Of a stretch of DNA of 64,000 bases, positions 25,262 through 36,662 are shown in pieces. The notes under the pieces were generated by a model that worked only from the letters and a program-made list of their open reading frames with translations, ran no database searches and was not told the DNA's origin. The DNA is from Cristatella mucedo. Lineage: Eukaryota > Bryozoa > Phylactolaemata > Cristatellidae. The position numbers were made by a program, and so were the translations under genes. The DNA is taken from NCBI GenBank assembly GCA_009760855.2, contig WPIO01000128.1, positions 820,001 through 884,000 on the forward strand, given 5' to 3'. The stretch's first letter is position 1. Each line of letters begins with the position of its first letter.

Positions 25262-25930
25262 AATTATAATAGCAATAATAATAATACAGTTATTACAGCG
25301 ACCTCAGGGAACTTAGTCGCTCTTTAAGCAGTTTACATTTCTTGTAAAGATAGCATGATCAGATGGTTAGTGGTGACATGCTCAATTACAACAATCATAG
25401 CGTGGTCATAGGTGACATGCACAGGTTTGGCATACAAATATGGTTACTAGCAGCATGCAGAGTATGAGCACGCATAAGCACTCAAAGAATAAATTACATG
25501 GACACATGAATGCTACGATAAGCAGATGCATAGCTTGCTTTATTTTTAAATGTGGTCAAGTCAGGGGATGTCGCGACGCCAGTCGAAAGTGAGTTCCAGG
25601 CTTCGGGAGCATAGAAACTAAAGGCGTGGTCTCCGAAGGATTTGAGATTGGTACGAATTTAGCAAACCGATTTCATTTATAAAAATCGGACTGTACGATA
25701 CCTTGCCTGGTGGGGAAGTAAATCTGATAGGAAGGCTGTAGTCAAAGAATAAAAGGACCTACAACTGTGTGACAGAACCTTGAAGTTTATGCGCTGCTTG
25801 ACTAGGAGCCAGTGCAGGTCAGCTAGAAGCGGTGCGATATGGAAACTGCAACGTCCACGACAGACGCGCCTAGCTGCAGTTTAGTGCATTAACTGTAAGC
25901 GCCCAATTGCACAGGACGGTTGACAGCAGC
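25262..25930 (-). mobile_element. LINE-A 3' fragment
   Basis: Antisense copy with (AAT)n at 25268-25283, the cctcagggaacttagtcgct tail block, 3' UTR, and reverse-complement coding of the RT end, extending to about 25920. Confidence 0.8.
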
Positions 25931-25931
25931 A

Positions 25932-26045
25932 GGTATATAATTTAATTTGTATAACACCCTAAGACAACTTAATCTGTTTTTAGGTGCTTCGCATGTACCA
26001 CGACCACGACCTCAGTCAGGGCGAGCACCTTACAGGTAATTCAGA
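25932..26045 (-). mobile_element. SINE family 2 fragment
   Basis: Antisense tail ataacaccctaagacaactt joined to gaccacgacctcagtcaggg, the tRNA-like block of family 2. It sits directly against the preceding LINE-A fragment. Confidence 0.65.
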
Positions 26046-26074
26046 TGATGCTGTTATCATCTCTCACTGTAATA

Positions 26075-26700
26075 ATGATAAAACATTTTACATAGCACTC
26101 TCAAAGAACTCAATTTCTTTCTAGGCTCTTTACATTTGCTGCAAGGGAAGCACGATCAAGGCTAGTGGCAGCATGCTCAATAAACTACAAGATTTACATA
26201 GTTAGGAGTGAAATGCATTGGGTCTGCATGCAAATATGGTTGGTGTCAGCACGCATAAGCACATAAAGGTAGAATCATAGGAAACCACTAAATGCTGCGA
26301 TACATAGATGCGTTTTTAGATTCTTTTTAATTTAGGACCAGTCAGAAGATATCGTGACGCAAGTCATTAGTGAGTCACAAGCTTTTGGATTATACTTATT
26401 AAAGCCACGGTCTCCAAAACGACAGAAACACGAGTGGTAGGATACTTAACCTGGTGGGGCAATAGATTGAATGGGTAGGCTGGAGCCAGGAAATGAGTGG
26501 ACATTACATTGAGTGGCAGAACGTTGAATTCGATGAGCTGCTTGACTAGAAGCCAGTGCAGGTCGGCGAGAAGTGGTGTGATGTGGCAAATGCGACTCTC
26601 ACGACAGACAAGCATAGCTGCAGTTTTGCACCAGCTGTAAGCACGTGATTGCACAGGCCGGTAGGCCAGCAAGCAGTGAGTTAGAGAAGTGTAGACGAGT
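26075..26700 (-). mobile_element. LINE-A 3' fragment (left arm of an inverted pair)
   Basis: Antisense tail at 26080-26145, then 3' UTR and the RT end, to a break at about 26700. Immediately after comes a 110-base LINE-A tail in the opposite orientation. Confidence 0.8.
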
Positions 26701-26815
26701 GTCGAAAATGCATGGTCAGCAAATGTAAAGCGCCTAGAAAGAGATTTGAGTTCTCTGAGGGTGCTTTAACAAGTGTATTATTATCTTATTATTATCATTA
26801 TTATTATTATGGACC
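26701..26815 (+). mobile_element. LINE-A 3' tail (right arm of an inverted pair)
   Basis: Sense tail with gcgcctagaaagagatttga and a (TAT)n end, abutting the antisense fragment at 26075-26700. The outer ends can pair. Confidence 0.8.
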
Positions 26816-26859
26816 AATGTAAATGAGGTATCCATGTCAAAACAAGCCAGAATTTTGGG

Positions 26860-27650
26860 CTAGCACTCGAGGTCGCTTCTTTATTCATTGGCTGCCGGAT
26901 TACGCCAATGCTTGGACGGTAGAGGCCACCCGCATGCAGTGCAGTAAATGCTGGCGAGAATGCAGTAGACTGTTTATGGATCGGCGGAGCCAGAACCGGC
27001 TGGGCCTTAGCGAACGACACCCGGCGGCGGCGAGTGCACTGACCCTCGAGCCACCGTCCTCGGTACTGTGCTCTGCGTGGTGCCCCAGAAACGCCGCTCG
27101 TGGCCTCAACAGCAGCGAAAGTGTCGCCTCGGCTTAGCGGTGAGTCAAAGGCCTCAGCTGCCTCAGCAGCTGAGGCCTGTGAGAAGCGGCGCTCGGCATT
27201 GGTGGCTGCCAGTGCTGTGGCATGGCGATCGCCCCCACTTTGGAGGGCGACCTGCTATTGGAGCCGGCTCGCGGCGAACTTGGGCTCTGACCTTAGGGGC
27301 CGGCGACTGCGCGAAGCTGCTCGCAGTAAGCCGAGATGTACTTCGCAGAGGCGCCTTTGTACAGTCCATCTCACTGGCGTCACCTGCAGCGGCGGCTTCG
27401 GCAGGCTGCGTCTACGAAAGGCTTTGTGGAGTGCTAGCGTGCGGGCCAGCTCTAACAGTTGAGCGGAAGCCATCGGATTATTGACGGGCGACCGACTCAG
27501 CGCTATAGTCCTCTGCGTGCGACCGGAGGCGCAGTAAGACCTTTTGGAGCCCAGGCACTGAGCTACAAATCGCGCCCCCGGTTGCCCTTGGCAAAAACTG
27601 CCGAAAAATTGCTTCACCACAGAAGACATGCAGAAAACGTAGGCTAGCAG
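26860..27650. other. GC-rich island without recognised gene
   Basis: CpG-rich, with open frames of 100-138 codons on both strands, Ala/Arg-rich and without recognisable domains. Contains a 13-bp perfect hairpin at 27149-27178. Confidence 0.35.
27149..27178. repeat. 13-bp perfect inverted repeat, 4-base loop
   Basis: aggcctcagctgc and its exact complement flank ctca. Confidence 0.95.
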
Positions 27651-27884
27651 GCATAGCGAGTCGAGAAAGCTGTATAAACTCTAGTATAAGTACACGGTAG
27701 CTATCACAGCTTTAACTAATGTTAAGGAGTTGTTCTGGCCTTGAACGTGGGAAACTGATCTATTACAGTTTGAAAGTCAATATTTTCCAGTGTTTCTTTC
27801 TTTACGCTTAACAAGGTCAAATCGAAGAGATCTTTCCCCGTTGCTGCTCTCAGATAAGACAGGATTACCGTAAGCTTGCTGAGG

Positions 27885-28985
27885 AACGTTCACAACTGGC
27901 AAACAATACAGCTATGATGAGAAGAACCCGCATGGCAACTCTCAAATTAAGAAACACATCTTCTGCATGACTGACAATAAAATACAAGTTACAGTGGTGT
28001 CTTTTATGCCGAGTCGTGACGTGTGGCAAGAAGCATTCTACAGTTACATATGTCGTTGTACAGCTCTGTTCCATCAACGTCATACAAATGAATTATATTT
28101 TATATATTAACAAAAGAAGCTTCCGAGATCTAGACATTGCTGGCGGAGTTCGGTCTGGTCAAGAGGCTTCAAAAACTTCTCAACTTCCATCAAGAAACTA
28201 AATTTGGCATCGTGATCTGTGAGCTGGGGAAAATAGCTGTAATTTCCCGTCGGAGAAAACCCAAGCTTTCCTTCATTGTTTTTAAATCTATTTCTCTGCC
28301 ATGAAACCAACATCTTGCATCTTGGGAGAGTTCTACAGGCATCCGTGTCCTTCGGAGGATTCATCGTTGAGCTGCAACTCCCGACAATTCATACTTCTTT
28401 TTGGCATCTAGTAGTGATTCTTGGCACAGGTCTTCTCATAGTCATAATATCTAGAGAGTGGAAGGCACAGGAGGCGTTTTTGAAGTTCATTTATGGATCT
28501 TGCAGTATTGTCTGAATGAGGTCAATCTTCCTTAAGATGCCGTACGAAAATGGCAACAAAGCCAAGAAAGTTAAAATTCAAAATACAATGAAGGAGACTG
28601 CCAGCTTCCCTTCTTGTTTCAAATGTTCTACTCGTGTCCTCAGACAGCGGCTCTCAAATACCTTCAATGATGATCAGTTCACCATTGATAGCTTTCACAG
28701 TCTAAACTACTGCACTCCACCTTGTTGCAGAGTCACGCTTCACAGTGATGGCTAAGACTTTCTTCAGTTCTTTCCCGTCAGAGTTATTCTTGAAAAGAAT
28801 AAGTAAATGGTCTACTTATTCCAAAAAGGTAATGGCAACGGACTTGTAATATGAACTCTTTCCTGGTTTAAGCTGTGGTTATCACAGTTTACAGCTGCCT
28901 TCACTGTTCTGGACAGTATTCTCTTTTGGACACTTGCAAAGTGGCCAGGCATTATTGCTGCGATGTTGTAGCACAGCCAGTTAAG
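27885..28985 (-). pseudogene. Decayed hAT-type transposase (ZMYM1-like), copy 2
   Basis: Same order of blocks as 12440-13760: near-identical stretches such as ttgtacagctctgttccatc, the KFSFLMEVEKFLKPLDQTELRQ region at 28107-28230 on the - strand, and a CYNIAAIMPGHFA remnant of the YDNA core near 28945-28975. Stops and frameshifts throughout. Confidence 0.6.
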
Positions 28986-29619
28986 TAAGCCTGGCTTGTG
29001 CAGTCTAGTATTGTGTCGGTGCTTAGCTGCGGCACGCTGAGCCGACCGGGGTGGCAGTTGAAACGCCGACGGAGGGTAGAACGGCTAGCGCTCGCTGAGC
29101 TGCGAGTGCCAGCCGAATAGAGTTTGGTTGAAGCCCCCCTTGATGTTTTGTTATCATCGCGTGCGTGCGGCCACGGCGAAGATACAGCTTGGTCTAAGTC
29201 TGAAAAAATGCTTAACTAACTCAACCAGAATTATTCAAGCTCTTTGAAACAAGGACTTGCTTAAAATCGAGATTGGTATTCTCACAGGAAAGTTAGTAAA
29301 AATGTGCACATCCATTTTGCTTTTGGCTCCCCCTCGGCCTTGGCACACGAGGATATCTTTTCCCCTACCCCCTCCTTGCCACGCCTCTGCGTGCAACGGG
29401 CGAGTGCTTCCCGCCAAGGGCGCAACTGGGAATTACTCAAGGTTGCTAAACCTCAACTTTTTTCAGATTTGGCACAGACGTCAGGCTTTTACTTTAAACG
29501 CGGGTCGTAAAGGTTCTGGGATGGCTAGACAGTTGACAGTCCGGCTCTTGTCGTTATTTCAATGTAAAGCTGAGACGTTTCGAGGTCTTTGAGCCATTTT
29601 GAGCGAGTGGCTGCTCTTG

Positions 29620-29654
29620 CGTCGCTCCGGCGGCATTGGGCCGCCGGAGCGACG
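29620..29654. repeat. 15-bp perfect inverted repeat, 5-base loop
   Basis: cgtcgctccggcggc (29620-29634) and its exact complement (29640-29654) flank attgg. It stands just before the (CT)n tract. Confidence 0.95.
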
Positions 29655-29684
29655 GATGTCTTTAGATCTCACTTAAGTGAGTAA

Positions 29685-29820
<136 letters not shown>

Positions 29821-29829
29821 CTTTGCGAA

Positions 29830-30950
29830 TTAATGTACGATCGTAACCCTTGGGCTGACTCTTTTGAAAAGCGGCAGTGCACCGGACACCGAAGCAGGCC
29901 ATCCAAGAGTCGCACCCTAAACCAGCCAGTAGGTGGCACTCCTGAGGATTATGCAAAGTCACTCAGTGGAATCGGTGGAAAGCGTGCTCTCAGGGAAACG
30001 ACCGGTCTAGAAATGAGCTTAGAGAGCCGACTGATGACAGATTCATTCGGATTGAATCATTCCTATACAATGTTCGAAATTTTTTAGAGACACTGGTATG
30101 AGCAAATTAGTCAGCTCTTGAACCTCTGAGATATGTTCAAGCGCTTGGCACTCCTCTAGAGAGACCTGTCATCAGGTTGGATTTCGGGTGGCTGATCAGG
30201 AGAGGGGATGCTTCGATGGGCTTGCATAATTGTTCCGAGCCGCTCGAGTCAGCCTTTTCTTACGCAACTCGTCGTATTTCAGGTCTTGATTTCGATACAT
30301 GCTGTGATTTCACAGCGACCCTTTTGTGCTACAGTTGCTGTTGCTACTGTTGCAAAAGTTTCGATTTTAAATGTGTTTTAAGTCATGGCTGATCTAATGC
30401 ACCCGTGAGATAGGATATGGTCTTGGAGAGGCGGGAATCGTATTAAAGCTGTACCTTAACTGTAGCTTATCCAGTGACATCGACTTCCGCTTAGATAAAA
30501 CTGCTTGATTACGCTTTTTGGAAATCTTCAAGCTTTAAATGCAGATTGTGTACTTTTATAAGGGTGGCCTTTTAATAGTTTTATTCTTGGCCGATCTTTC
30601 TATCTTGAGTCTACTACCTCTCTGTCATTCAGGGATATAGCTGACTTTTATTGTCAGAATGCAAGTACCAGCTGCTTTTCAGGGATGTGCTACTCTGCCC
30701 GTGCGATGCTCTTGAACACTCTCTACCCGCGTCAAATAAGCAGAGCCTCAAATGTCCTTGAGTGCCACAGGTGTCCACTTAATTACCTATTAGAGAAAAT
30801 GACGAGGCTTGCTGACAAAGCCGACACGTTGAGCAGTCACTCAGCACTGACAAACTTCTCTTGTACCTCCCCTAGAATATGTGAACCGGTTTGCCTATCT
30901 GTGACACCGGGCTTACTGGATAAAGCGTGCTGTATCCTTTCTAGATTATA
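29830..30950. other. Region upstream of TMEM45-like paralogue 2
   Basis: No gene or repeat recognised. The promoter and any 5' UTR exon of the second TMEM45 gene should lie here, but I see no TATA box I would trust. A possible acceptor (ctagattatAG) ends at about 30951, 13 bases before the ATG. Confidence 0.35.
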
Positions 30951-30963
30951 GAACTGCTTGTCA

Positions 30964-31505
30964 ATGGAAACCTTCATGGGGCACATCCTTCCGGGATCTT
31001 TCTTCGCAGCATTCGCCTTTTACTGGGCGATTCGGCTGTTCCATCGTCTGCTGAAGCCGGGCGAAGCAGCTACCTTCCGCTCGTCTGTCACTTTCGGAGC
31101 TTGCAGATGTTGCGCCTCCTGCAAACCTTACAATTACGAGGCAATCTTAAAGCTAGTTGCGGTCGTGGTAGGCATCACGGAGGAGCTAATTTCCGCCTAC
31201 GAGCAAGGCGAACTAAAGCACATGGGAAATGCGCAGCATGCAACCATGTTTTTGGCTTTCGGATTCGCTGCCGTAGTAGATCTGCTAATTTATCATAAAG
31301 TATCTTTCATTGTGGATGGGATGGACTATGCGGCGTCGGCCTTGGCATTTGCCGTGGAATGCGTACTGTTTACCTATCACTTGCACGGAATGTCGTCACT
31401 GGCGGCTCACCTTCACAAGATTTTGAGTTTAATTATTATGGCCAACATTGCTGCCGTTCTCATTGAGATGCGCTTCAGAAAGAGTCCGGTGGCTACTTGT
31501 GCAAG
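30964..31505 (+). CDS. TMEM45: TMEM45-like membrane protein, paralogue 2, coding exon 1
   Basis: First of three coding exons (30964-31505, 39766-39920, 44125-44282), totalling 855 bases and 284 residues. Residues 1-181 align without gaps to paralogue 1; a hand count gives about 131 of 181 identical (near 72%). METFMGHILPGSFF, the GACRCCASCKPYNYEAILKLV block, QHATMF and the H.HGMSS...H.H region are kept. The ATG at 30964 is chosen by alignment. Just upstream, ttctagattatAG (about 30939-30951) looks like an acceptor, so a 5' UTR intron is possible. The exon ends at CAAG|GTAAGC in phase 2, with TAA if read through. Intron 1 (8,260 bases) is over seven times that of paralogue 1 because it holds a (CT)n tract and nested LINEs. 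Confidence 0.93.
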
Positions 31506-31539
31506 GTAAGCAAGAGCGCTGTATTTCGCAAGAGCTATT

Positions 31540-31542
31540 AAT

Positions 31543-31594
<52 letters not shown>

Positions 31595-31617
31595 CCTCTC
31601 TCCTCTCTCTCTCCCTC

Positions 31618-31666
<49 letters not shown>
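31540..31666. repeat. (CT)n-rich tract next to a splice donor
   Basis: Imperfect CT repeat starting about 35 bases after the exon 1 donor of TMEM45-like paralogue 2. Confidence 0.96.
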
Positions 31667-31669
<3 letters not shown>

Positions 31670-32156
31670 CTACTGCCCAGGTCGTACAAGTACAGTCCGT
31701 ATTGTAACTGCTGACAACTATTTGATCGCAGCTAGTCTTCAGTTCAAATTATAGCAAACTATTCTATTGAAGTCGGTTTGGTAGGTCAAACAGCGACCGA
31801 TAAGCGAGCGACCAAGATGAAACCACTAAGTTAGTGGTTAGTCATGATTATTAATCTAGTTGACCGTATTGCAAAAAGTAATCAAACGTACAAGCAAGAT
31901 TTCACTGCGAAGGATTATCGGCTACAAACTTTGTGAAGTCACGGACCGGCCAAGCATGGCCATCTATGATTGATCCAAAATGCAATCCTTAGTTTCTAGC
32001 TGTAACGTAAAACCGGTCTCTTTATTTAGTTGAACGGGGTCTGAGTTTAAAAAACAGCAACACGCTTTAACATGTAGACAGAAGAATGGGAAAGTGAGCT
32101 ATTAAATTAAAGTGTCAGATAATAATAACCACTGTGTTTACATTTTATTCATGTTC

Positions 32157-32262
32157 AAGCATAATTCAACCATAATTCAACCATAATGCCATAATTCAAA
32201 CATAATTCAAGCATAATTCAAGCAGAATTCAAACATAATGCCATAATTCAAACATAATGCCC
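32157..32262. repeat. 11-bp tandem repeat (cataattcaaa)
   Basis: About ten units of cataattcaa(a/g/c), some shortened to cataatgc. Confidence 0.88.
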
Positions 32263-32794
32263 TCTACGCTCGCCTGCTGCTTCCAAAGTCCAAAATCACA
32301 GATTGCTGCTATTTTATCGGCTCATCATTTTTTCAGCACATATTTAGCTTTAGCAGAGAATGAAAACTGAAAAACTAGTCGTGGAAGGTTTGTTTGCACT
32401 ACAGAATGCACGCACCGGTTCGACGAAAATGCATTCGCTTTATAAGTATAGTTAACATTTGCACGCAACCCATTTTGACAGCAACGCACGTTCTATTTAT
32501 TAGGGCATCATTCAGGCATATTTTTCTGGCCCTGTGGAAATTAAGCTTTCACTCGCACGGTGCATCAATCCTCCAATAAGACGCGATTACCAACTGTTGA
32601 GTAACAATTATGCAAATGTCCTCCCTTCGCGCTCGCAGCAATCCACGTGAATGACAGCTTCACGAGACTGAGACACTCGTGTAGTTCTTCTCCATGCTCT
32701 AAGTCTAAGCAAGTGAGGCTAATACTATAGCTGACAATATAACATCCATGAATATGGCTGCAAGGCTAGTCTTCAATTTCCAAAGGTTTTAGCC

Positions 32795-33300
32795 CGTGTC
32801 TCCTTTGCTAAAAGAGCTAGGATAGATAGCGGTTGAGAATCGGACACAGCAAAGTTCTTACGCTGACCCACAAGGCCCGCCACGGCTTGGTTCCTTCGTA
32901 CCTAGCTGAACTGCTGCATCAGTTTCAGCCTGTTCGCGCCCTCAGGTCCTGTGTGCACAGTGAATTAGCTGTTTTATTCCTCCGTTTAAACACCGTTGGC
33001 GAGTAAAGCTTTAGCTCTGCAGGTCCTAGACTGTGGAACTCGCTTCCACAATTCTTACGCAACGACAACTACTGTCCTGCCACCGACTATGGCTCATCCT
33101 TTTCAGCGGTTCTGAGCTGCTACTTCCATGGTACTCACTACCTCAACTGCTTTCCTGACTCTGCTATGCTTCCCACTTTCTCTTTATTGCGTGAGATAAA
33201 GTCTGCTGTCTACCAAATGCGTACCGAAAGCCGCTTAGGCTGTGAGTGTGCTATACAAAACTGTCCTGCCTGACACTCACATTGTCTTTATGACTTTTTG
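32795..33300 (+). mobile_element. LINE-B 3' fragment
   Basis: Aligns with 38780-39240: blocks such as acccacaaggcccgccacgg and cctagctgaactgctg (end of an RT ORF, LTHKA.HGL.PSYLAELLHQ), then a 3' UTR with gtgagtgtgctatacaaaac. Decayed. Confidence 0.75.
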
Positions 33301-33877
33301 GAGTTACAAACGGAGATGCCTTAAGTTACATTACATAACATTCATAGGAAGCCGCCGTATTGTCCCAGGGGTCAAGGTTTTGCCCCAGCCTTCAACAGCC
33401 AAGTTAACGTCAAGCTGGATGCGTTTGATGGCCGAGGTTGTGAGCTGGAGCCCTGCAGCCTATTTAAAGCTCCTGAACAGAGATCCTTTTGACCACTGCG
33501 TAAATGATTTATATTCTATTTTATAGCTGTCAAGTTCTGGCAATTTAGCCACGTTGAGTTCTTAGAGGATGATTATATTTATTTGTAAGCTAAGCAACTG
33601 CACGCTTGGATTAATCCTGTAAGAATTGCTTGACACTTTTGATATCGCTTCCAGTGATAATGCTTATTGTTTTGAAGTACATATCAGTAATCCAAAGGTG
33701 ACACGTGATAAAGCAACTAATCATTTAATAAATGCATAGCTGAAGGCAAACAAATGCCCTGCTCCTAATAATCATAACTTGGAAACCTCTAAGAATCTCT
33801 AGTGACTATCGTAGACAGTCTGATTAAGCCTGGTATGCCCTTCAGTATTTCAACGATGATTTCTAGACTAACGAATC

Positions 33878-33952
33878 CTTCCTTCCTTCCTTTTTCCTTC
33901 TTTCCTTTCTCCCTTTCTTCCTTCCTTCCTTCATTCCTTCCCTCCTGCCAGT
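33878..33952. repeat. (CCTT)n-type pyrimidine tract
   Basis: Imperfect ccttccttcctt and ttcc repeats. Confidence 0.9.
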
Positions 33953-35033
33953 TCTGTTTTGCCCTGAATTCTCTACTGCATTGGCAACTGTGAACTAAAT
34001 GCTGTGGTCTGGTCGTATCTGGAGATACAAGCCGCTTTCAAACGATTACAAATTCAGAAAGAATTGAAGTCGAAATCATGTTTACTCAAATAGGAGATCA
34101 TTCTGGACCTTTGATTTCCCAGGTAAATGATTTGACTTTTGGCTAAGAGTACAACTGCATTAAAACTTGAGGGACGCTTAGGACTTGTCGAAGTGCATTT
34201 TCAGGTTTGAACTGTCATTCACATGCCGGAAGTGGCCTTAGCAATATTTTAAGCTACTTTTTTAACATTTTCTTTGACAATCGAGGGTGCTCGTATTAAG
34301 TGGACGACTAATTTCGGTCGGCCAATCCGCGATTTTAAACCTAAAGCACTAAGACCAATGCCAGCTTAATTGGACTTTCGAAGTTGCTTGAATGCCGTTA
34401 ATATCCACCAATTTTGTCACTAAGCTATTGGATCAACTGAAATATACCCGCTTTCGCTCATTAGCTAACAGAAAATAGAAAATATGTTTGCCTCTGAAGT
34501 CTTAACCTTTCTCTCCAGAGGTAGCAGTCGCGCCAAGCTCTGTGGGTCGTTCCTATGATTAATAATATCCCCATTAGGGCTATTATGTTAGGGCGGTAAC
34601 TCAAGTGAATGCTTATACAACCACTCCCGAGCTCCCACCAAAAGAATCAATACCCTCAGTACTAGTGACATGCACTCTATCAAGCTTACCCAAGTACTTT
34701 TATTAGGCATCGGCCAGAATTCCGATCTAAACATGAATAAACTAATGGTCACTGGTTAATAGGACCGCAGGCAAGTAACTTGCATTGAATCGCGTACAAG
34801 TCAGCAGGCTGAGCCCAACTTTTCCTCCCGCACTAGAGAGCGGCCTTGGACGACCCCAAGCGCTGTGTGGACCGTTACGCGACTTCTCCGCGATGCCTCC
34901 ATGTACTTCGCTGATATCTTCGCTGAGATTGTTCATGAGCTATCCTCGGATATTCTACTCAAAGCAAGACCCGAATAGCACAAGGTGCGACGTCACCATT
35001 CACCAATACCTTTCGGGGTGCCTTCTTCTGTCG

Positions 35034-35206
35034 AGCCATGATGGTTCACTAGGTAAGGCGGTTGCTTTTATCGACCTCGGCCCGCGTTCTTGGATTCGAA
35101 TCATGTGGTGGGCGATCCTTTATTGCCGCTGCAAGTGATGGTGATAGCCGTAAAGGCTCTTCTGTCACTAAACAAATGAGGCTGTTAAATCAGCTAGTAT
35201 TTTTTT
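35034..35206 (+). mobile_element. tRNA-derived SINE, family 1 (copy 2)
   Basis: Sense copy: gagccatgatggttcactag, B box ggattcgaatca, then the tail gaggctgttaaatcagcta. About 170 bases, the same structure as the copy at 9000. Confidence 0.85.
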
Positions 35207-36472
35207 AATTTTTGGCTGGGTCAGTAAGAACTTCCATTCACCCTGCATTCACCCTATCAACTGCTCTGCTATCAAACCTATGACCCATTCGTTTCAAAGC
35301 GCTGATTAGCACTCGTTCGGTAGTAGCTCACTCACCGTGTCCCAGCATGTGAAAAGTCGACCGGAAACCTAAGATCAAATTCAAATTCTAAGGGGCAGAG
35401 CGACTTCTGGCTACATGCGGACCAGAATGCAAAACACTTAATCGGCGTCGTGTAGTTTTTGGATAGCAGCTTCTTAAATTCCGCCTGTTAAATGTCCGCT
35501 CGCAAAAGATGAATGAGTTACTTATCCGCAAATTAGGCTGTCCAGGATGCCACCCTGATCTGTTACCTGTGTAGCTGACTGTTAGCCTATTACCGCTAGG
35601 GCTCCGCTACTCTGTTATGCCTGGTCGTGGTTGGTACGACGGGCGCTCCCGACAAACAGTGTCATGCAGGTGATCGTTCGGCTACACAACACTTTATGAG
35701 ACAGCCTCACGCGATACACAAGAGGAACTAGACAAGTATACAGGGCGGATCCTACACACAGCAAACTACATGGTCTCAAGACGACACCACAAGCGCGTCA
35801 AGACGTGTCATTTGTTCAGTCGGCTTACGTAGTCCTGCCTTCGCACCGGCTCGGTTCTAAAGAGCATCAGTATAAGCAGTCAAAGATCTGGCTAATTTTA
35901 CGTAGCTGCTTAGAGCGTCTATATCAGCCGAGAGCTTCCGCTCAAAGAGTTAGCATGCAGTTCAAGATCCCGTCCTCGGGTCTCTGGGACTCGCACTCGG
36001 ACTTGGCCCTACCGAGGCTTGTCTCTAGGCTAGGCGACACCCAGCTGGATATATCAAATTTTAGTAGCCCGTGTACACTACTGTGCAGCTGTATACCTGA
36101 GACCATCCCACTCGGGTTCTTATTCTTTCAGTTGAAACGATCTGACAACGTTGGTGGCTGTGTTGCTGCTGTTGTTCGTGAATCGTTTGACTGTGAGACA
36201 CCCGGTTTTTTGCACGGGCCATCATTTGAATCTGTTGCAATCAGGTATACATCAAAGCCAGTGTCTCTCACTGTTGGGATATATAGGCCTCCTTCTGGCT
36301 GTATAAACTTGTTTATAAAGGAGCTTTCGCAGTTCCTCACTAAAATATTTGTGTGTGACAGGCCGTTATTGATTTCAGGAGTCTTCAACATTCACGTTGA
36401 CAATCGTCGTTAATTTTAGCCAGGTCGTCTTGTTTCTTTACTGTCTGGAGAACCTTGGTTAGGCCCAACACA

Positions 36473-36662
36473 ATGATAGATAAATAAATAAATCCTAGCT
36501 GATTAAACAGACTCTTGTTGTACAGCGACAGAAGAACCTTTACGGCTATCACCACCGCTCGCAGTGGCGATAAAGGATCGCACACCGCAGGAATCGAACC
36601 CACGACCTCGGGACCGAAGTCGTGGAAGTAACCACCTTGCCTAGTGTGTCATCACAGCTCAC
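36473..36662 (-). mobile_element. tRNA-derived SINE, family 1 (copy 3), inside LINE-B
   Basis: Antisense copy with (AAAT)n-type tail at 36480-36495, tail cctagctgattaaacag, B box complement ggaatcgaaccc and end gtcatcacagctcac. It separates two halves of the LINE-B endonuclease (...GEPWLGPTQ / HTTHVSSRIVDLIFT), so it inserted after LINE-B. Confidence 0.88.
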
